The notes: generated from the letters alone by a model not told the origin. A stretch of DNA of 64,000 nucleotides from Absicoccus porci (GCF_003725415.1 NZ_RJQC01000001.1:581361-645360), one strand, 5' to 3'. Shown: positions 28,364 through 38,063, numbered from the stretch's first letter. Program-made: numbers and translations.

Positions 28364-29998
28364 TTATTTTTTATATTTGCGAATCCATTTTTCAATCTGT
28401 TCACGATCTGGATCGATATAAATGGTCTTATACGATTTCATAGTTACAAAACCAACAGGAGCACCTGGCACTTTCTTCAGTTGACTGACGGGGCAGTAAT
28501 CCACCGGTACAGAACTGGACATCTGTCCTTTGGAATAATAAGCTGCCAACATAGCACACATACGAATTAGTGCTTCATTGGGTTGTTCGCATTTACACAA
28601 CACGTGGGAACCATGATAGTCTTTGACATGGAACCAAATATCTTTCTTACGGGATAAATGATGGGTAATATAGTTATTTTGTAAGTTATTTTTACCAACA
28701 TAAATATCAACATTTTCTACTTGTAGATGTAATACATTGGGCTTGTTTTTGTGTTTTGCCTGTTTACGAGAACGCTTATGCATCATGACATGGGTATTGA
28801 CCAATTCTTGGCGTATTTCTAAAGCATCCATGACGGTGCAATGTTGTAGTTGTTCGTGCAATTGTTCAAAGTAATCAATTTCTTTTTTACAAGCTTCAAT
28901 TTGTTCTTGCAGAATCGATTGTGAACGTTTCATTTTATGATATTTTTGATAATATTTATTGGCATTGCCTTTAATATCTAAACGCATATCGATTGGAATG
29001 CTGACGTCTTGTCCTGTTTCAAAATCAGGAACATGGACGACTTTTTCTTTTTTTATTTGATGCATGTACGCAAACAATAAATCACCATATTGTTGATATT
29101 TCTTATAGTCATAAGATTTCTCTAGACTCGATTGTAATTTTGGCAATTTTTTCTTTGCTTTCTTTAATTCTTTATCCACGGTACGAAACACATCACCACA
29201 TTGTTCTTTAATGCGAATCTGTTGCTCATTGGCTTGGTAAAGATGATCCAGACCAACCATTAAAGGATATACATCGGCTTTTTGATGCAGATGGGTCAAT
29301 TCAATACAATGATATTCATGCGGATACACATAGAGCGATTGACTATTGAGTAGTTCCTTTAAAATATCTTGGTAGGTTTGACCATTGGCCATACGATACT
29401 GAAATTCTTTGGATAATAAAGGGGAAAAACCGTAAATCTGGTCAACCAAACTTGTATCCATATCCACCTTTGTTACTTCCGTAGGATTCACTTTTTTAAC
29501 TTGTTTTGGCAAAATATAGGTCGCTCCTGGATGAATGGTTCGTTTGGCATTTTCATAGACAGGAATGCGTTTGAGCGCATCGATAATGATGCCTTCTTGA
29601 TTGACCAAGATCATGTTGGCGTATTTGCCCATACATTCTACATATAACTTGTTGTTGGTATAATCACCTAATTCATTACGACATTGTAGATGTAAACAAA
29701 GGACACGATCATAATGAATTTGTTCGATGAATTCAATGATACATTGCGCACATTGTTTTCGTAATACCATTACAAAGTTAGTTGGTTGAGACTGTGAAGT
29801 TTCTGTTTTTTGTGTAATATAAATACGATTGGTATTGGAATGTACATTGCATACCAATCGTACGGTTCCTGCGTTTTTTGTATGGAGTTGAAAAACGATT
29901 TCTTCATCACTTAAATTTTGAATTTTATTTAATTTACAAGGACAATAGGTTTGTAGTTGTTTGGTGATGGTAAACAGTAATAAACCATCCATTGCCAT
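28364..29998 (-). CDS. rqcH: ribosome quality control protein RqcH (NFACT)
   Basis: 544 residues. N-terminal NFACT-N domain (MAMDGLLLFTITKQL, later YVECMGKYANMILV), long coiled-coil middle (about 260-420, Lys/Gln/Glu rich) and C-terminal NFACT-R domain with KDIWFHVKDYHGSHV. Formerly called fibronectin-binding protein A; in Bacillus it adds C-terminal alanine tails to nascent chains on obstructed 50S subunits. GAGGTG lies 5 nt before the ATG at 29998; a second ATG two codons on is also possible. Confidence 0.92.
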   Translation of the reverse strand: MAMDGLLLFTITKQLQTYCPCKLNKIQNLSDEEIVFQLHTKNAGTVRLVCNVHSNTNRIYITQKTETSQSQPTNFVMVLRKQCAQCIIEFIEQIHYDRVLCLHLQCRNELGDYTNNKLYVECMGKYANMILVNQEGIIIDALKRIPVYENAKRTIHPGATYILPKQVKKVNPTEVTKVDMDTSLVDQIYGFSPLLSKEFQYRMANGQTYQDILKELLNSQSLYVYPHEYHCIELTHLHQKADVYPLMVGLDHLYQANEQQIRIKEQCGDVFRTVDKELKKAKKKLPKLQSSLEKSYDYKKYQQYGDLLFAYMHQIKKEKVVHVPDFETGQDVSIPIDMRLDIKGNANKYYQKYHKMKRSQSILQEQIEACKKEIDYFEQLHEQLQHCTVMDALEIRQELVNTHVMMHKRSRKQAKHKNKPNVLHLQVENVDIYVGKNNLQNNYITHHLSRKKDIWFHVKDYHGSHVLCKCEQPNEALIRMCAMLAAYYSKGQMSSSVPVDYCPVSQLKKVPGAPVGFVTMKSYKTIYIDPDREQIEKWIRKYKK

Positions 29999-30041
29999 AA
30001 GATCACCTCGCTAGTCCAATTTTAGCATATCGATAAAATCT

Positions 30042-30069
30042 TTGACAGACTTATCGTTCATGATACAAT
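30042..30069 (+). promoter_or_regulatory. promoter of gmk
   Basis: Consensus TTGACA (30042-30047), 16 nt, TACAAT (30064-30069). Confidence 0.75.
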
Positions 30070-30106
30070 AGGAGAAAGAAAAGGCTTTATATTTGGGAGA
30101 ATTTGA

Positions 30107-30685
30107 ATGAAACGTGGATTATTGATTATATTGAGTGGGCCCAGTGGAGTTGGTAAGGGAACGATTCGAAAGTATTTTGAAAAAGACGATCGATTGAATC
30201 TTGCCTATTCAACTTCAATGACAACGCGTAGCCCGCGTCAAGGTGAAAAAGATGGTGTCGATTATTTCTTTACAACAAAGGAAAAATTCGAAGAAGCCAT
30301 AAAAAATGGAGAGTTGTTGGAGTATGCTGAATTTGTCGGCAATTACTATGGAACACCTTTAAACGAAGTAGAGCGTTTACGCAATGAAGGTAAGAATGTC
30401 TTACTTGAGATTGAAGTACAGGGTGCAACACAAGTCCAGAAACGTTGTCCGGATGCGTTAAGCATTTTTATCATTCCACCATCAATGGATGAATTGGAAC
30501 GCCGTATCCGCGGTCGTCGCAGTGAGCCAGAAGAAATCATTCAACAACGATTAGCAAAAGCAAGTCACGAAATGAAAATGATTCCAAATTATAAGTATAT
30601 TGTTTGTAATGATGATCCCAAATTAGCAGCCGAATTAATAAAAACGATCATCTTACGACATATGGAATTGGAAGAGAATAAATAG
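30107..30685 (+). CDS. gmk: guanylate kinase
   Basis: 192 residues. P-loop SGPSGVGKGTI (residues 9-19), GMP-binding STSMTTRSPRQGEKDGVDYFF and YAEFVGNYYGTP. Phosphorylates GMP to GDP. GGGAGA upstream of the ATG. In many Firmicutes it is followed by rpoZ; here a promoter and the rimP operon follow directly. Confidence 0.95.
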   Translation: MKRGLLIILSGPSGVGKGTIRKYFEKDDRLNLAYSTSMTTRSPRQGEKDGVDYFFTTKEKFEEAIKNGELLEYAEFVGNYYGTPLNEVERLRNEGKNVLLEIEVQGATQVQKRCPDALSIFIIPPSMDELERRIRGRRSEPEEIIQQRLAKASHEMKMIPNYKYIVCNDDPKLAAELIKTIILRHMELEENK

Positions 30686-30689
30686 GTGC

Positions 30690-30718
30690 TTGCAGTTTAT
30701 TGTAAACTGTGTTATATA
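30690..30718 (+). promoter_or_regulatory. promoter of rimP-nusA-infB with operator-like palindrome
   Basis: TTGCAG (30690-30695), 17 nt, TATATA (30713-30718). The spacer and -35 end hold the perfect repeat CAGTTTA-TTG-TAAACTG (30693-30709), a position where a bound repressor would block polymerase. Confidence 0.55.
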
Positions 30719-30733
30719 AATAATATACGTTAA

Positions 30734-30773
30734 GAAGGAGTGGGTAAAACCACTCCTTCCTTTTGGAAGGGAG
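30734..30773 (+). promoter_or_regulatory. rimP leader with two mutually exclusive hairpins
   Basis: Hairpin 1: GAAGGAGTGG/CCACTCCTTC (30734-30743, 30750-30759). Hairpin 2: CCTTCC (30755-30760) with GGAAGG (30765-30770), the latter part of the rimP Shine-Dalgarno AAGGGAG. Because CCTTC belongs to both, forming hairpin 1 frees the ribosome site. A similar G/C hairpin before rimP is common in Firmicutes, from memory. Confidence 0.55.
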
Positions 30774-30780
30774 ATTCTAC

Positions 30781-31239
30781 ATGGATGATCTAAAACAGTG
30801 GATTGAACCAATTCTAGCTGAAAATGGATGTCGTTTATATGCATTAGAATGGCTAACTAATGAAAAGCCACCTTTACTTCGAATTTCCATTGAAAAGCTA
30901 AAAGGTCCAGTCGATTTAGATACCTGTGCTATATGTAGTGATGCGATTGGTACGATGCTCGATGAAAAAGATTGGTATCAAGCAGAGTACAATTTGGAAG
31001 TATGTTCACCTGGAGCAGAACATGAATTAACAACGGATGAACAAATTCAGGCAGCGATTGGTTCGTATGTCTATGCCAAACTTAAAGATCCAAAACAAGG
31101 TGTCGATCATGTATTGGGTGATTTGGTTTCGGCAGATACAGATTCAATAGTCATTGCGTACAATGTTAAGGGGCGTAAGAAAAAAATCGAAATAGAACGT
31201 TCGAATCTCGCAATGATCATGACAGCGGTTAAAGTATAG
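30781..31239 (+). CDS. rimP: ribosome maturation factor RimP
   Basis: 152 residues from the ATG at 30781 (AAGGGAG); an earlier in-frame TTG at 30763 lies in the leader hairpins. N-terminal RimP fold with LRISIEKLKGPVDLDTCAICSDAI and YNLEVCSPGAEHEL, then an SH3-like C-terminal domain. Needed for 30S assembly. First gene of rimP-nusA-ylxR-ylxQ-infB-rbfA. Confidence 0.94.
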   Translation: MDDLKQWIEPILAENGCRLYALEWLTNEKPPLLRISIEKLKGPVDLDTCAICSDAIGTMLDEKDWYQAEYNLEVCSPGAEHELTTDEQIQAAIGSYVYAKLKDPKQGVDHVLGDLVSADTDSIVIAYNVKGRKKKIEIERSNLAMIMTAVKV

Positions 31240-31248
31240 GAGCAGAAA

Positions 31249-32928
31249 ATGAAAATTAAAGTAGATGATTTACAAAAAGCACTTTTAGGGGTTGAATCCG
31301 ATCGTCAGTTATCACCAGAAATTGTAGAAGGTGCTTTAAAAGAAGCATTGGCGAAAGCGTATCGTAAACATGAAAATATTCCGGATGGATATGTAAATGT
31401 TGCTATTGAAGATGGTCATATTCATATTTATCCACAACGTATGGTTGTTGAAGAAGTTGAAGATGATGCTTTAGAGCTTTCTGTAGAAGATGCCCATAAG
31501 ATCGATCCCCAAGCAAAGATTGGAGATCTAATCAATGAACCAGAAGTTGATTTTAAAGATTTTGATCGGGCAGATGTTAACTTAGCGAAAAGTGTCATGA
31601 AACAAAAAATTCGTGAAGCTGAAAAACAATTGATTTACGAAGAATATCATGATAAAGAAGGCGATATGATCTTAGGTACCGTAGAGACGGTCGAAGCCAA
31701 ATTTGTTTTGGTCAATATTGGTAAGACTGTTGCCATGTTGCGCCATGTGGATCAGATTCCGACCGAACACTATTATGAAGGACAAACTTTAAATGTTGTG
31801 ATTCGTGAAGTCAATAAAGAAACGAAGGGTGCTCAAGTTCTTGTTTCACGGGCTACGGATGTATTTGTTCGTCGTTTGTTTGAAAAAGAAGTGCCTGAAA
31901 TTTATCAAGGAATCGTGGAAATCAAAGCCATTGCTCGTGAACCTGGTGAACGATGCAAAATTGCCGTTTATTCTCATAATGAAAACATTGATCCAATTGG
32001 TGCATGTATCGGACCTCGTGGGCAACGTGTGCAAGCTATCATCAATGAATTGAATGGTGAAAAAATTGATATTTTTGAATGGTCAGACAATATTAGTGTA
32101 TTGATCAAAAATGCTTTGAGTCCAAGTGAATCGATTGCGGTATTCCCAAATCCGAATGTAAAAGATGGTTTGATCGTTGTCGTACCAGATAATCAATTGT
32201 CATTGGCAATTGGAAAACGTGGTAAAAATGCACGTTTGGCTGTTCGTTTAACCAATCATAAGATTGATATCAAATCTGTTTCAGAAATGGAAGAAGCAGG
32301 TATTGATTATATGGCTTTGGCTCAAGAAATGAATGAACAATACGAAGAGAAGAAAGCAGCGGAACGGGCTTATAAGCAACAACAACGTATTGAAGAATTA
32401 AAGCAGGAAGATGAAAATATCGAAACAGTCGATATTGCTGATTTTGATTATGGAGATGAAGAAGAAGTTGAATTCATTCCTGAACAAGAAACAGCAGAAT
32501 CCGAACAAGAAGAAGCGGTAGAAGAGGAACAAACGACTTCTGAGCCTGAACCTCAACAAGTTTCTGAACCAGAACCAAAACCTGAAAAAGAAGAAGATGA
32601 AATGGAAAAGGCAGCTCGCATTGCGAAAGAGCAACGTGGTAAAGAAAGAGCTGTGGAAGTGAATACATTCCATTCTAAATTCGAAGATTTTGCGGATGCT
32701 TCACATAAAGAAGAAAACGAACCAAAGAAATTTAAGAAAAAACCAGAGGATTCTAAGAAACAAGAAGAACAAGAGCAAAAAGCAGCGGCAAAACAACAAT
32801 TCGAACAAATGAAACCAATTTATTCAGAAGAAGAATTGGCAGAAATCGAAGAAGAACAAGAATATGAAGATGAAAGCCGATGGGATGATGATGTCGATTA
32901 CGAAGATTTCGACAAATATTATGATTAG
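31249..32928 (+). CDS. nusA: transcription factor NusA with long acidic C-terminal extension
   Basis: 559 residues, much longer than the 350-400 usual in Firmicutes. NusA N-domain (1-130), S1 domain (about 135-200), KH1 with GACIGPRGQRVQAI near 250 and KH2 with AIGKRGKNARLAVRLT near 325. From about residue 365 the sequence is low-complexity, rich in Glu, Gln and Lys, ending EDESRWDDDVDYEDFDKYYD-like. The core acts in pausing, termination and antitermination; the tail is not a known RNA polymerase-binding repeat as in proteobacteria. AGGAG precedes the ATG. Confidence 0.94.
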   Translation: MKIKVDDLQKALLGVESDRQLSPEIVEGALKEALAKAYRKHENIPDGYVNVAIEDGHIHIYPQRMVVEEVEDDALELSVEDAHKIDPQAKIGDLINEPEVDFKDFDRADVNLAKSVMKQKIREAEKQLIYEEYHDKEGDMILGTVETVEAKFVLVNIGKTVAMLRHVDQIPTEHYYEGQTLNVVIREVNKETKGAQVLVSRATDVFVRRLFEKEVPEIYQGIVEIKAIAREPGERCKIAVYSHNENIDPIGACIGPRGQRVQAIINELNGEKIDIFEWSDNISVLIKNALSPSESIAVFPNPNVKDGLIVVVPDNQLSLAIGKRGKNARLAVRLTNHKIDIKSVSEMEEAGIDYMALAQEMNEQYEEKKAAERAYKQQQRIEELKQEDENIETVDIADFDYGDEEEVEFIPEQETAESEQEEAVEEEQTTSEPEPQQVSEPEPKPEKEEDEMEKAARIAKEQRGKERAVEVNTFHSKFEDFADASHKEENEPKKFKKKPEDSKKQEEQEQKAAAKQQFEQMKPIYSEEELAEIEEEQEYEDESRWDDDVDYEDFDKYYD

Positions 32929-32936
32929 GAGAATAT

Positions 32937-33194
32937 ATGCGTAAAGTTCCTATGCGAAAGTGTGTTGTGACTCAGGAGCGATTTCCTAAAAACGAATTGA
33001 TTCGGATCGTTCGTACGCCAGAACAAACGGTGGAGATTGATCCAACGGGAAAACGCAATGGGCACGGGGCCTATGTTTCCAAACGGAAAGAAACGATTGA
33101 AAAGGCACGTAAAACACATATATTAGATAAAGTCTTAGAAATACATGTTCCTGATGAAATCTATGATGAGTTGATGGAGTTAGTTCATGAATAA
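32937..33194 (+). CDS. ylxR: YlxR / RnpM RNA-binding protein
   Basis: 85 residues with the family start VPMRKCVVTQERFPKNELIRIVR and GRNGHGAYVS-like GKRNGHGAYVSKR. Reported in Bacillus as a modulator of RNase P. Sits between nusA and ylxQ as usual, and overlaps ylxQ by 8 bp. Confidence 0.92.
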   Translation: MRKVPMRKCVVTQERFPKNELIRIVRTPEQTVEIDPTGKRNGHGAYVSKRKETIEKARKTHILDKVLEIHVPDEIYDELMELVHE

Positions 33195-33492
33195 AGAAGT
33201 CCAGTTATTACAATTGGCCATCAAGGCAGGGAAAACGGTATCTGGTGATCGATTGATTCCAGCGATTCAATCCCAAACTGTTTGTCTTGTTTTGATGAAT
33301 CGTACTTGTGGCAACAATCGAAAAAAGAAATTACGTAATAAGTGTGCGTTTTATCAAATTCCTTTGATAGAATGGGATGCATCTTTATTTGATCAAATTT
33401 CTTGGAAGGTGATCAATGCGTATGGCATTACTGACGATTCGTTTGCCCAAGCTTTTATGAAAGAAAGGACCGGTGACGTGGATGGCATATAA
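33187..33492 (+). CDS. ylxQ: YlxQ, L7Ae-like ribosomal protein
   Basis: 101 residues. L7Ae/L30e fold seen in [20 protein letters not shown] and [19 protein letters not shown]. Likely RNA-binding; precise role unknown. Its end overlaps the infB start. Confidence 0.85.
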   Translation: MNKEVQLLQLAIKAGKTVSGDRLIPAIQSQTVCLVLMNRTCGNNRKKKLRNKCAFYQIPLIEWDASLFDQISWKVINAYGITDDSFAQAFMKERTGDVDGI

Positions 33493-35356
33493 AGCAGCAA
33501 AACCACAACATAAAAAGAAGCCAAATAAGCACAACAAGAGCAATAAACGGAATACGCAACATTCCAATAAGCAAACTGTTCGTAAAAAAAGAGAACCAGA
33601 AGTAAAGGAAATTACGTATTCGCAACCATTGACTGTTGGCCAATTGGCGAATTTAATGCATCGTAATAGTTCGGAGATTATTAAGTTCTTATTCTTGCTT
33701 GGCAATATGTCTACGATCAATACGGTATTATCGGATGATGATATTGAATTGGTTTGTGCTGAATTTAATGTGGAAGCACATAAAGAAGTTGTAATTGAAG
33801 AAGATGATATCGAAGATCAATTAGAAAATATCGAAGAAGATGAATCACAGTTAGTACCTCGTCCTCCGGTTGTTACCATCATGGGACATGTCGATCATGG
33901 TAAAACCACATTGTTGGACACAATTCGAAATACCAATGTAACAGGTGATGAATTTGGTGGAATTACCCAACATATTGGTGCCTATCAGGTACAAGTTGGT
34001 GATCGTAAAGTTACTTTCTTAGATACACCCGGACATGAGGCATTTACCGCTATGCGTGCTCGTGGAGCCCAAGTTACGGATATCGTAATTATTGTGGTTG
34101 CTGCGGATGATGGTGTTATGCCACAAACCAAAGAGGCAGTTGACCACGCTAGAGCAGCGGGTGTTCCAATTGTCGTTGCTGTTAATAAAATTGATAAACC
34201 AGGAGGTAATCCAGATCGTGTCATGAGTGAAATGGCCGAACTAGGTGTTATGCCAGAAGAATGGGGTGGCGATACGATTTTCCAAAAAGTATCTGCTAAA
34301 ACAGGTGAAGGTGTTCATGACTTATTGGAGACCATGTTGTTGGTTGCCGATATGCAAGAATTAAAAGCCAATCCAAATACCAATGCTTCCGGTACCGTTA
34401 TTGAAGCGAAATTGGATAAAGGTCGAGGACCTGTTGCGACCCTATTGGTACAACGTGGTACTTTACATGCTGGTGATAGTGTTGTTGTTGGTACAGCCTA
34501 TGGTCGTATTCGTAAGATGACCAACGACAAAGGAAAAGAAATCAAAGAAGCTGGTCCAAGTATGCCAGTAGAAATCATTGGTCTAAATGAAGTCCCTCGT
34601 GCTAGTGATGTATTTATGGCTTATGATACATACAAACAAGCACAAAGCATTGCGCAAACGCGTGAAGAAAAACAAATTGAAAAAGAACGGAATGCATCCA
34701 GTGCCATGTCTTTGGAAGATTTAGCTCGTAAGATTTCGGAAGAAGATATGAAAGAAATCAATGTCATCATTAAAGCCGATGTACAAGGTTCTGCCGAAGC
34801 TTTGGCAGCATCCATGGAAAAACTGGAAGTTGATACGGTCAAAGTCAATGTCATTCGTTCTACCGTTGGTACCATTTCAGAATCTGATATCATGTTAGCC
34901 AGTGCTTCCAATGCGATTATTTATGGTTTCAACATTCGTCCTACTGCGGCTATTCGTAAAAAAGCGGAAGAGGAAGGTGTTGAAATTCGTTTACACAACA
35001 TCATCTATAAAGCCCTTGAAGAATTAGAAGGTGCGATGAAAGGTATGTTGGCTCCAGTTTATGAAGAGGTTGTGATTGGTCAAGCAGAAGTACGTGAGAC
35101 ATATCGAGCTTCAAAAGTTGGTACGATTGCTGGATGTAAAGTGACAGATGGTGTTGCGAAACGTGATGCGAAAGTTCGTTTAATTCGTGATGGTATTGTC
35201 ATTTATGACGGTAAACTTGGTTCATTACAACGTTTCAAAGATGCTGTTAAAGAAGTCCAGACTGGTTATGAATGTGGTATGACCATTGAAAACTTTAATG
35301 ATATTAAAGTGGGCGATATCCTTGAATTGTACGAAGATCAAGAGGTTGAACAATAA
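33482..35356 (+). CDS. infB: translation initiation factor IF-2
   Basis: 624 residues from the ATG at 33482; an in-frame GTG at 33473 is the alternative. Short basic N-terminal stretch (Lys/Asn/His rich, 1-45), IF2-N domain, then the GTPase: [38 protein letters not shown], followed by domains II to IV. The N-terminal region is much shorter than in Bacillus. Positions initiator tRNA on the ribosome. Confidence 0.96.
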   Translation: MAYKAAKPQHKKKPNKHNKSNKRNTQHSNKQTVRKKREPEVKEITYSQPLTVGQLANLMHRNSSEIIKFLFLLGNMSTINTVLSDDDIELVCAEFNVEAHKEVVIEEDDIEDQLENIEEDESQLVPRPPVVTIMGHVDHGKTTLLDTIRNTNVTGDEFGGITQHIGAYQVQVGDRKVTFLDTPGHEAFTAMRARGAQVTDIVIIVVAADDGVMPQTKEAVDHARAAGVPIVVAVNKIDKPGGNPDRVMSEMAELGVMPEEWGGDTIFQKVSAKTGEGVHDLLETMLLVADMQELKANPNTNASGTVIEAKLDKGRGPVATLLVQRGTLHAGDSVVVGTAYGRIRKMTNDKGKEIKEAGPSMPVEIIGLNEVPRASDVFMAYDTYKQAQSIAQTREEKQIEKERNASSAMSLEDLARKISEEDMKEINVIIKADVQGSAEALAASMEKLEVDTVKVNVIRSTVGTISESDIMLASASNAIIYGFNIRPTAAIRKKAEEEGVEIRLHNIIYKALEELEGAMKGMLAPVYEEVVIGQAEVRETYRASKVGTIAGCKVTDGVAKRDAKVRLIRDGIVIYDGKLGSLQRFKDAVKEVQTGYECGMTIENFNDIKVGDILELYEDQEVEQ

Positions 35357-35361
35357 TTTTT

Positions 35362-35703
35362 ATGTCACTCAAAAGAGAACGATTAGATATGATCATTCAG
35401 CGTGAGATTTCCAATATCTTGCAATTTGATTTAAAAAATCCTAAATTAGGATTTGTGACAGTGACGGATGTGCAATGTTCGAAAGATTTATCGGTTGCGA
35501 AAATTTATGTATCTTTTCTTGGTAAACAAGAAAGAAATGATGCAGGATTGCGCGTATTAAATCATTCGAAAGGATACATTCGTACGGAGCTTTCGAAACG
35601 ATTGAAGATTCGTAAAACACCCGAACTTGTATTTATTCAAGATAAGAGTTTGGAACAGGGAAATCGCATTGAAAAGATCTTACATGAAATTGGTGAGGAA
35701 TAG
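35362..35703 (+). CDS. rbfA: ribosome-binding factor A
   Basis: 113 residues, KH-like fold, with RLDMIIQREISNILQFDLKNPKLGFVTV split over residues 6-33 and KRLKIRKTPELVFIQD near 80. 30S maturation. Shine-Dalgarno is poor (AAGAGG 16 nt upstream), so coupling to infB is likely. Its stop codon is inside the operon terminator. Confidence 0.93.
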   Translation: MSLKRERLDMIIQREISNILQFDLKNPKLGFVTVTDVQCSKDLSVAKIYVSFLGKQERNDAGLRVLNHSKGYIRTELSKRLKIRKTPELVFIQDKSLEQGNRIEKILHEIGEE

Positions 35704-35727
35704 CTTTGAGCTATTTCTCATTTTTTT
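35695..35727 (+). terminator. terminator of the rimP-infB-rbfA operon
   Basis: GAGGAATAGC/GCTATTTCTC with TTTGA loop and seven T; the stem includes the rbfA stop codon. Confidence 0.8.
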
Positions 35728-35734
35728 GTATATT
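35706..35734 (+). promoter_or_regulatory. candidate promoter of the PfkB kinase
   Basis: TTGAGC (35706-35711) inside the rbfA terminator, 17 nt, TATATT (35729-35734), then GTAAGT and the ATG at 35741. Predicted start site falls at the start codon. Confidence 0.5.
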
Positions 35735-35740
35735 GTAAGT

Positions 35741-36595
35741 ATGAGCATATTAGGTATTGGACAATCGGTATATGATATGGTTTTGCCTGTTGATCATATA
35801 CCAGAAAATGAAAAAATACGTATTTATCATAGTGTATCTTGTATGGGCGGTCCGGTTTCTTGTGCAATGTATGTTTGTGGAAAATGGCATGCGGATACAC
35901 ACATCATGACACGAGTTGGGAATGATGTATGGGGTAAAGAAATCATAAAAACTTTACAAGAAGTGAATATTGATGTTTCTAGTATGGTGATTGATCCATC
36001 TATCACCACTTCGCAAAGTCATATTTTGGTATTTCCTTCGGGAGATCGTACGATTTTAAATGTACCGATTCAAAAGGAATCAAGTATGGAGCCTATGTGG
36101 CCAGACCAAGTCGATGTGATCTTAATGGATGGTCATGAAGTGGAATGGTGTAAAGAGGCTATGAAGCGTTATCCGTCTGCCATTACGATACTGGATGGCG
36201 ATAAATATAAGCCAGAAACAGAGGATTTGATTCACCAGGTGGATTATTTAATTTGTAGCCAGCAATTTACAAATATGTTGGATATTCATTCTTATCATCA
36301 ACTAGTAGCATTAAATCCTTCCAGTATTTGGACACAAGGATCGAAGGGATGTATCTATCAAAATCAAGTATATCCAAGTTATCCATGTAAGGTGATGGAT
36401 ACAACAGGAGCTGGTGATGTTTTTCATGGAGCTTTTGCGTATGGTATGGATTCTGGATTTGATATTCCTTCTTGTATTCGCATATCGAATATGGCTGCAG
36501 CGATGGTTTGTGAGGGACTGGGTGGCGTTCTTTCGGTACCAACATGGGAATCCGTTAATGAACGGTTATCTATTTGTGAAAAAAATCGCAAATAA
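35741..36595 (+). CDS. PfkB-family carbohydrate kinase
   Basis: 284 residues. Ribokinase fold with MGGPVSCAMYVCGKW early and the catalytic DTTGAGDVFHGAFAYG at about 220-235 carrying the base Asp. The substrate sugar cannot be told: sequence motifs fit fructose-, ribose- or deoxygluconate-type kinases. Start at 35741 chosen because the family begins with a strand like SILGIGQSVYDM; no Shine-Dalgarno is visible. Stands alone between the infB operon and the butyrate genes. Confidence 0.82.
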   Translation: MSILGIGQSVYDMVLPVDHIPENEKIRIYHSVSCMGGPVSCAMYVCGKWHADTHIMTRVGNDVWGKEIIKTLQEVNIDVSSMVIDPSITTSQSHILVFPSGDRTILNVPIQKESSMEPMWPDQVDVILMDGHEVEWCKEAMKRYPSAITILDGDKYKPETEDLIHQVDYLICSQQFTNMLDIHSYHQLVALNPSSIWTQGSKGCIYQNQVYPSYPCKVMDTTGAGDVFHGAFAYGMDSGFDIPSCIRISNMAAAMVCEGLGGVLSVPTWESVNERLSICEKNRK

Positions 36596-36607
36596 TTTGT
36601 GAAAATA

Positions 36608-36636
36608 TTGACAAGGCTATTCTTTTATGGTAATTT
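36608..36636 (+). promoter_or_regulatory. promoter of the thiolase gene
   Basis: Consensus TTGACA (36608-36613), 17 nt, TAATTT (36631-36636). Confidence 0.7.
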
Positions 36637-36671
36637 TAAACACGTAAAATGATTATATACGGAGGTAAATC

Positions 36672-37901
36672 ATGGAAACAAAAGATGTAGTCATTGTCAG
36701 TGCATGTCGTACTGCCATTGGTAAATTCTTGGGTGAATTTAAGAATATTTCTGCCCGTGAATTAGCTATCGAAGTTGGTAAAGAAGCTATCAAACGTGCT
36801 GGTATTCAACCAACGGATGTAGATGAGATCGTTATGGGTCAAGTATACGGTGGTATGCAAGGTTCATTACCAGCTCGTCAAGTATCGATGCGTATTGGTA
36901 TGTCTAAAGAAAGTAACGCGGTTACTGTAAACCAAAACTGTGCATCTGGTATGCGTGCATTGGAAATTGCATGTAACGATGTACAATTAGGAAAAACGGA
37001 AATTGGTTTGGTTGTTGGTGCCGAAAATATGACACAAGCTCCATTCTTGTTGCCAAAAGCACGTATGGGATATCGTATGGGAAGTATTCCTGCTGCTGGT
37101 CAAGCTGAAATGTATGATTCATTGTTGCATGATGCATTATATGATGAATTATCTCAAGGACATATGGGATGTACAGCTGATAATGTTGCTAAATTATATG
37201 GAATCACTCGTGAAGAATGTGATGAATTAGCTGTTATGTCACATTCACGTGCATGCAAAGCTACAGATGAAGGTAAGTTCAAGGATGAAATGATTCCAAT
37301 TATTGAACATACACGTAAAAAAGGTGATATCGTTCATGATACAGATGAACATATGATTCGTGGATGCAACATGGAAACAATTTCAAAATTGCGTCCTGTA
37401 TTCAATAAAGATGGTGTAACGACAGCTGCCAATGCTTCTGGTATCAATGATGCTGCCGCTGCTGTTATTGTTATGTCAATGGATAAAGCCAAAGAATTAG
37501 GTATCAAACCAATGGCTAAAATGATGTACATCTGTGGAAAAGGTGTAGATCCTAAATACATGGGTCTTGGACCTGCTGTTGCAATTCCAAAGTGCTTGGA
37601 TGCTGCCGGTGTTAAATTCGAAGATGTTGATTACTGGGAAGTAAACGAAGCGTTTGCTGCTCAATTCATTGGTGTAGAAAGAAAATTGAAAGAAGATTAC
37701 GGATATATCGTAGATCGTAACAAAACGAACTTGAATGGATCAGGTATTTCTTTAGGACACCCTGTTGGATGTTCCGCATTGCGTATCACAGTTACGTTAT
37801 TGTATGAAATGATTCGTCAAGATGCCAAGATTGGTTGTGCTAGCCTTTGCGTTGGTGGTGGACCAGCTATGGCCGGTTTGTGGACACGCGATTTCGACTA
37901 A
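36672..37901 (+). CDS. thlA: acetyl-CoA C-acetyltransferase (thiolase)
   Basis: 409 residues, slightly longer than the 392 usual. Acyl-enzyme Cys C90 in NQNCASGMRA, HEAFAAQ-type NEAFAAQFIG, and the C-terminal GHPVGCSALR and CVGGGPAMA with the second Cys. Condenses two acetyl-CoA, first step toward butyryl-CoA. Has its own promoter and terminator, so it is a separate unit from bcd-etf-hbd. Codon use is biased to GCT/GTT, as in abundant proteins. Confidence 0.95.
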   Translation: METKDVVIVSACRTAIGKFLGEFKNISARELAIEVGKEAIKRAGIQPTDVDEIVMGQVYGGMQGSLPARQVSMRIGMSKESNAVTVNQNCASGMRALEIACNDVQLGKTEIGLVVGAENMTQAPFLLPKARMGYRMGSIPAAGQAEMYDSLLHDALYDELSQGHMGCTADNVAKLYGITREECDELAVMSHSRACKATDEGKFKDEMIPIIEHTRKKGDIVHDTDEHMIRGCNMETISKLRPVFNKDGVTTAANASGINDAAAAVIVMSMDKAKELGIKPMAKMMYICGKGVDPKYMGLGPAVAIPKCLDAAGVKFEDVDYWEVNEAFAAQFIGVERKLKEDYGYIVDRNKTNLNGSGISLGHPVGCSALRITVTLLYEMIRQDAKIGCASLCVGGGPAMAGLWTRDFD

Positions 37902-37910
37902 TCAAAACAG

Positions 37911-37944
37911 AAAGAAGATAGGTGAATGCTTATCTTCTTTTACT
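37911..37944 (+). terminator. terminator of thlA
   Basis: Perfect 10-bp stem AAAGAAGATA/TATCTTCTTT, 10-nt loop, short T-rich tail. Confidence 0.75.
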
Positions 37945-37966
37945 TGTAAATAAATTCACAAAGTCA

Positions 37967-37995
37967 TTGACTACCGCTAATATTATCGGTACAAT
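37967..37995 (+). promoter_or_regulatory. promoter of the bcd operon
   Basis: TTGACT (37967-37972), 17 nt, TACAAT (37990-37995); leader of about 60 nt to bcd. Confidence 0.75.
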
Positions 37996-38063
37996 TACAT
38001 CGTATGAATGGGTTTCATACCAAATTTGAAGTTGAACAATAAGGAAAGGAGAACTTTAAATTT

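Noticed and set aside
28313..28570. 85-residue frame over the end of rqcH
   Set aside because: It reads the antisense of a well-conserved protein end and has no ribosome site or family resemblance.
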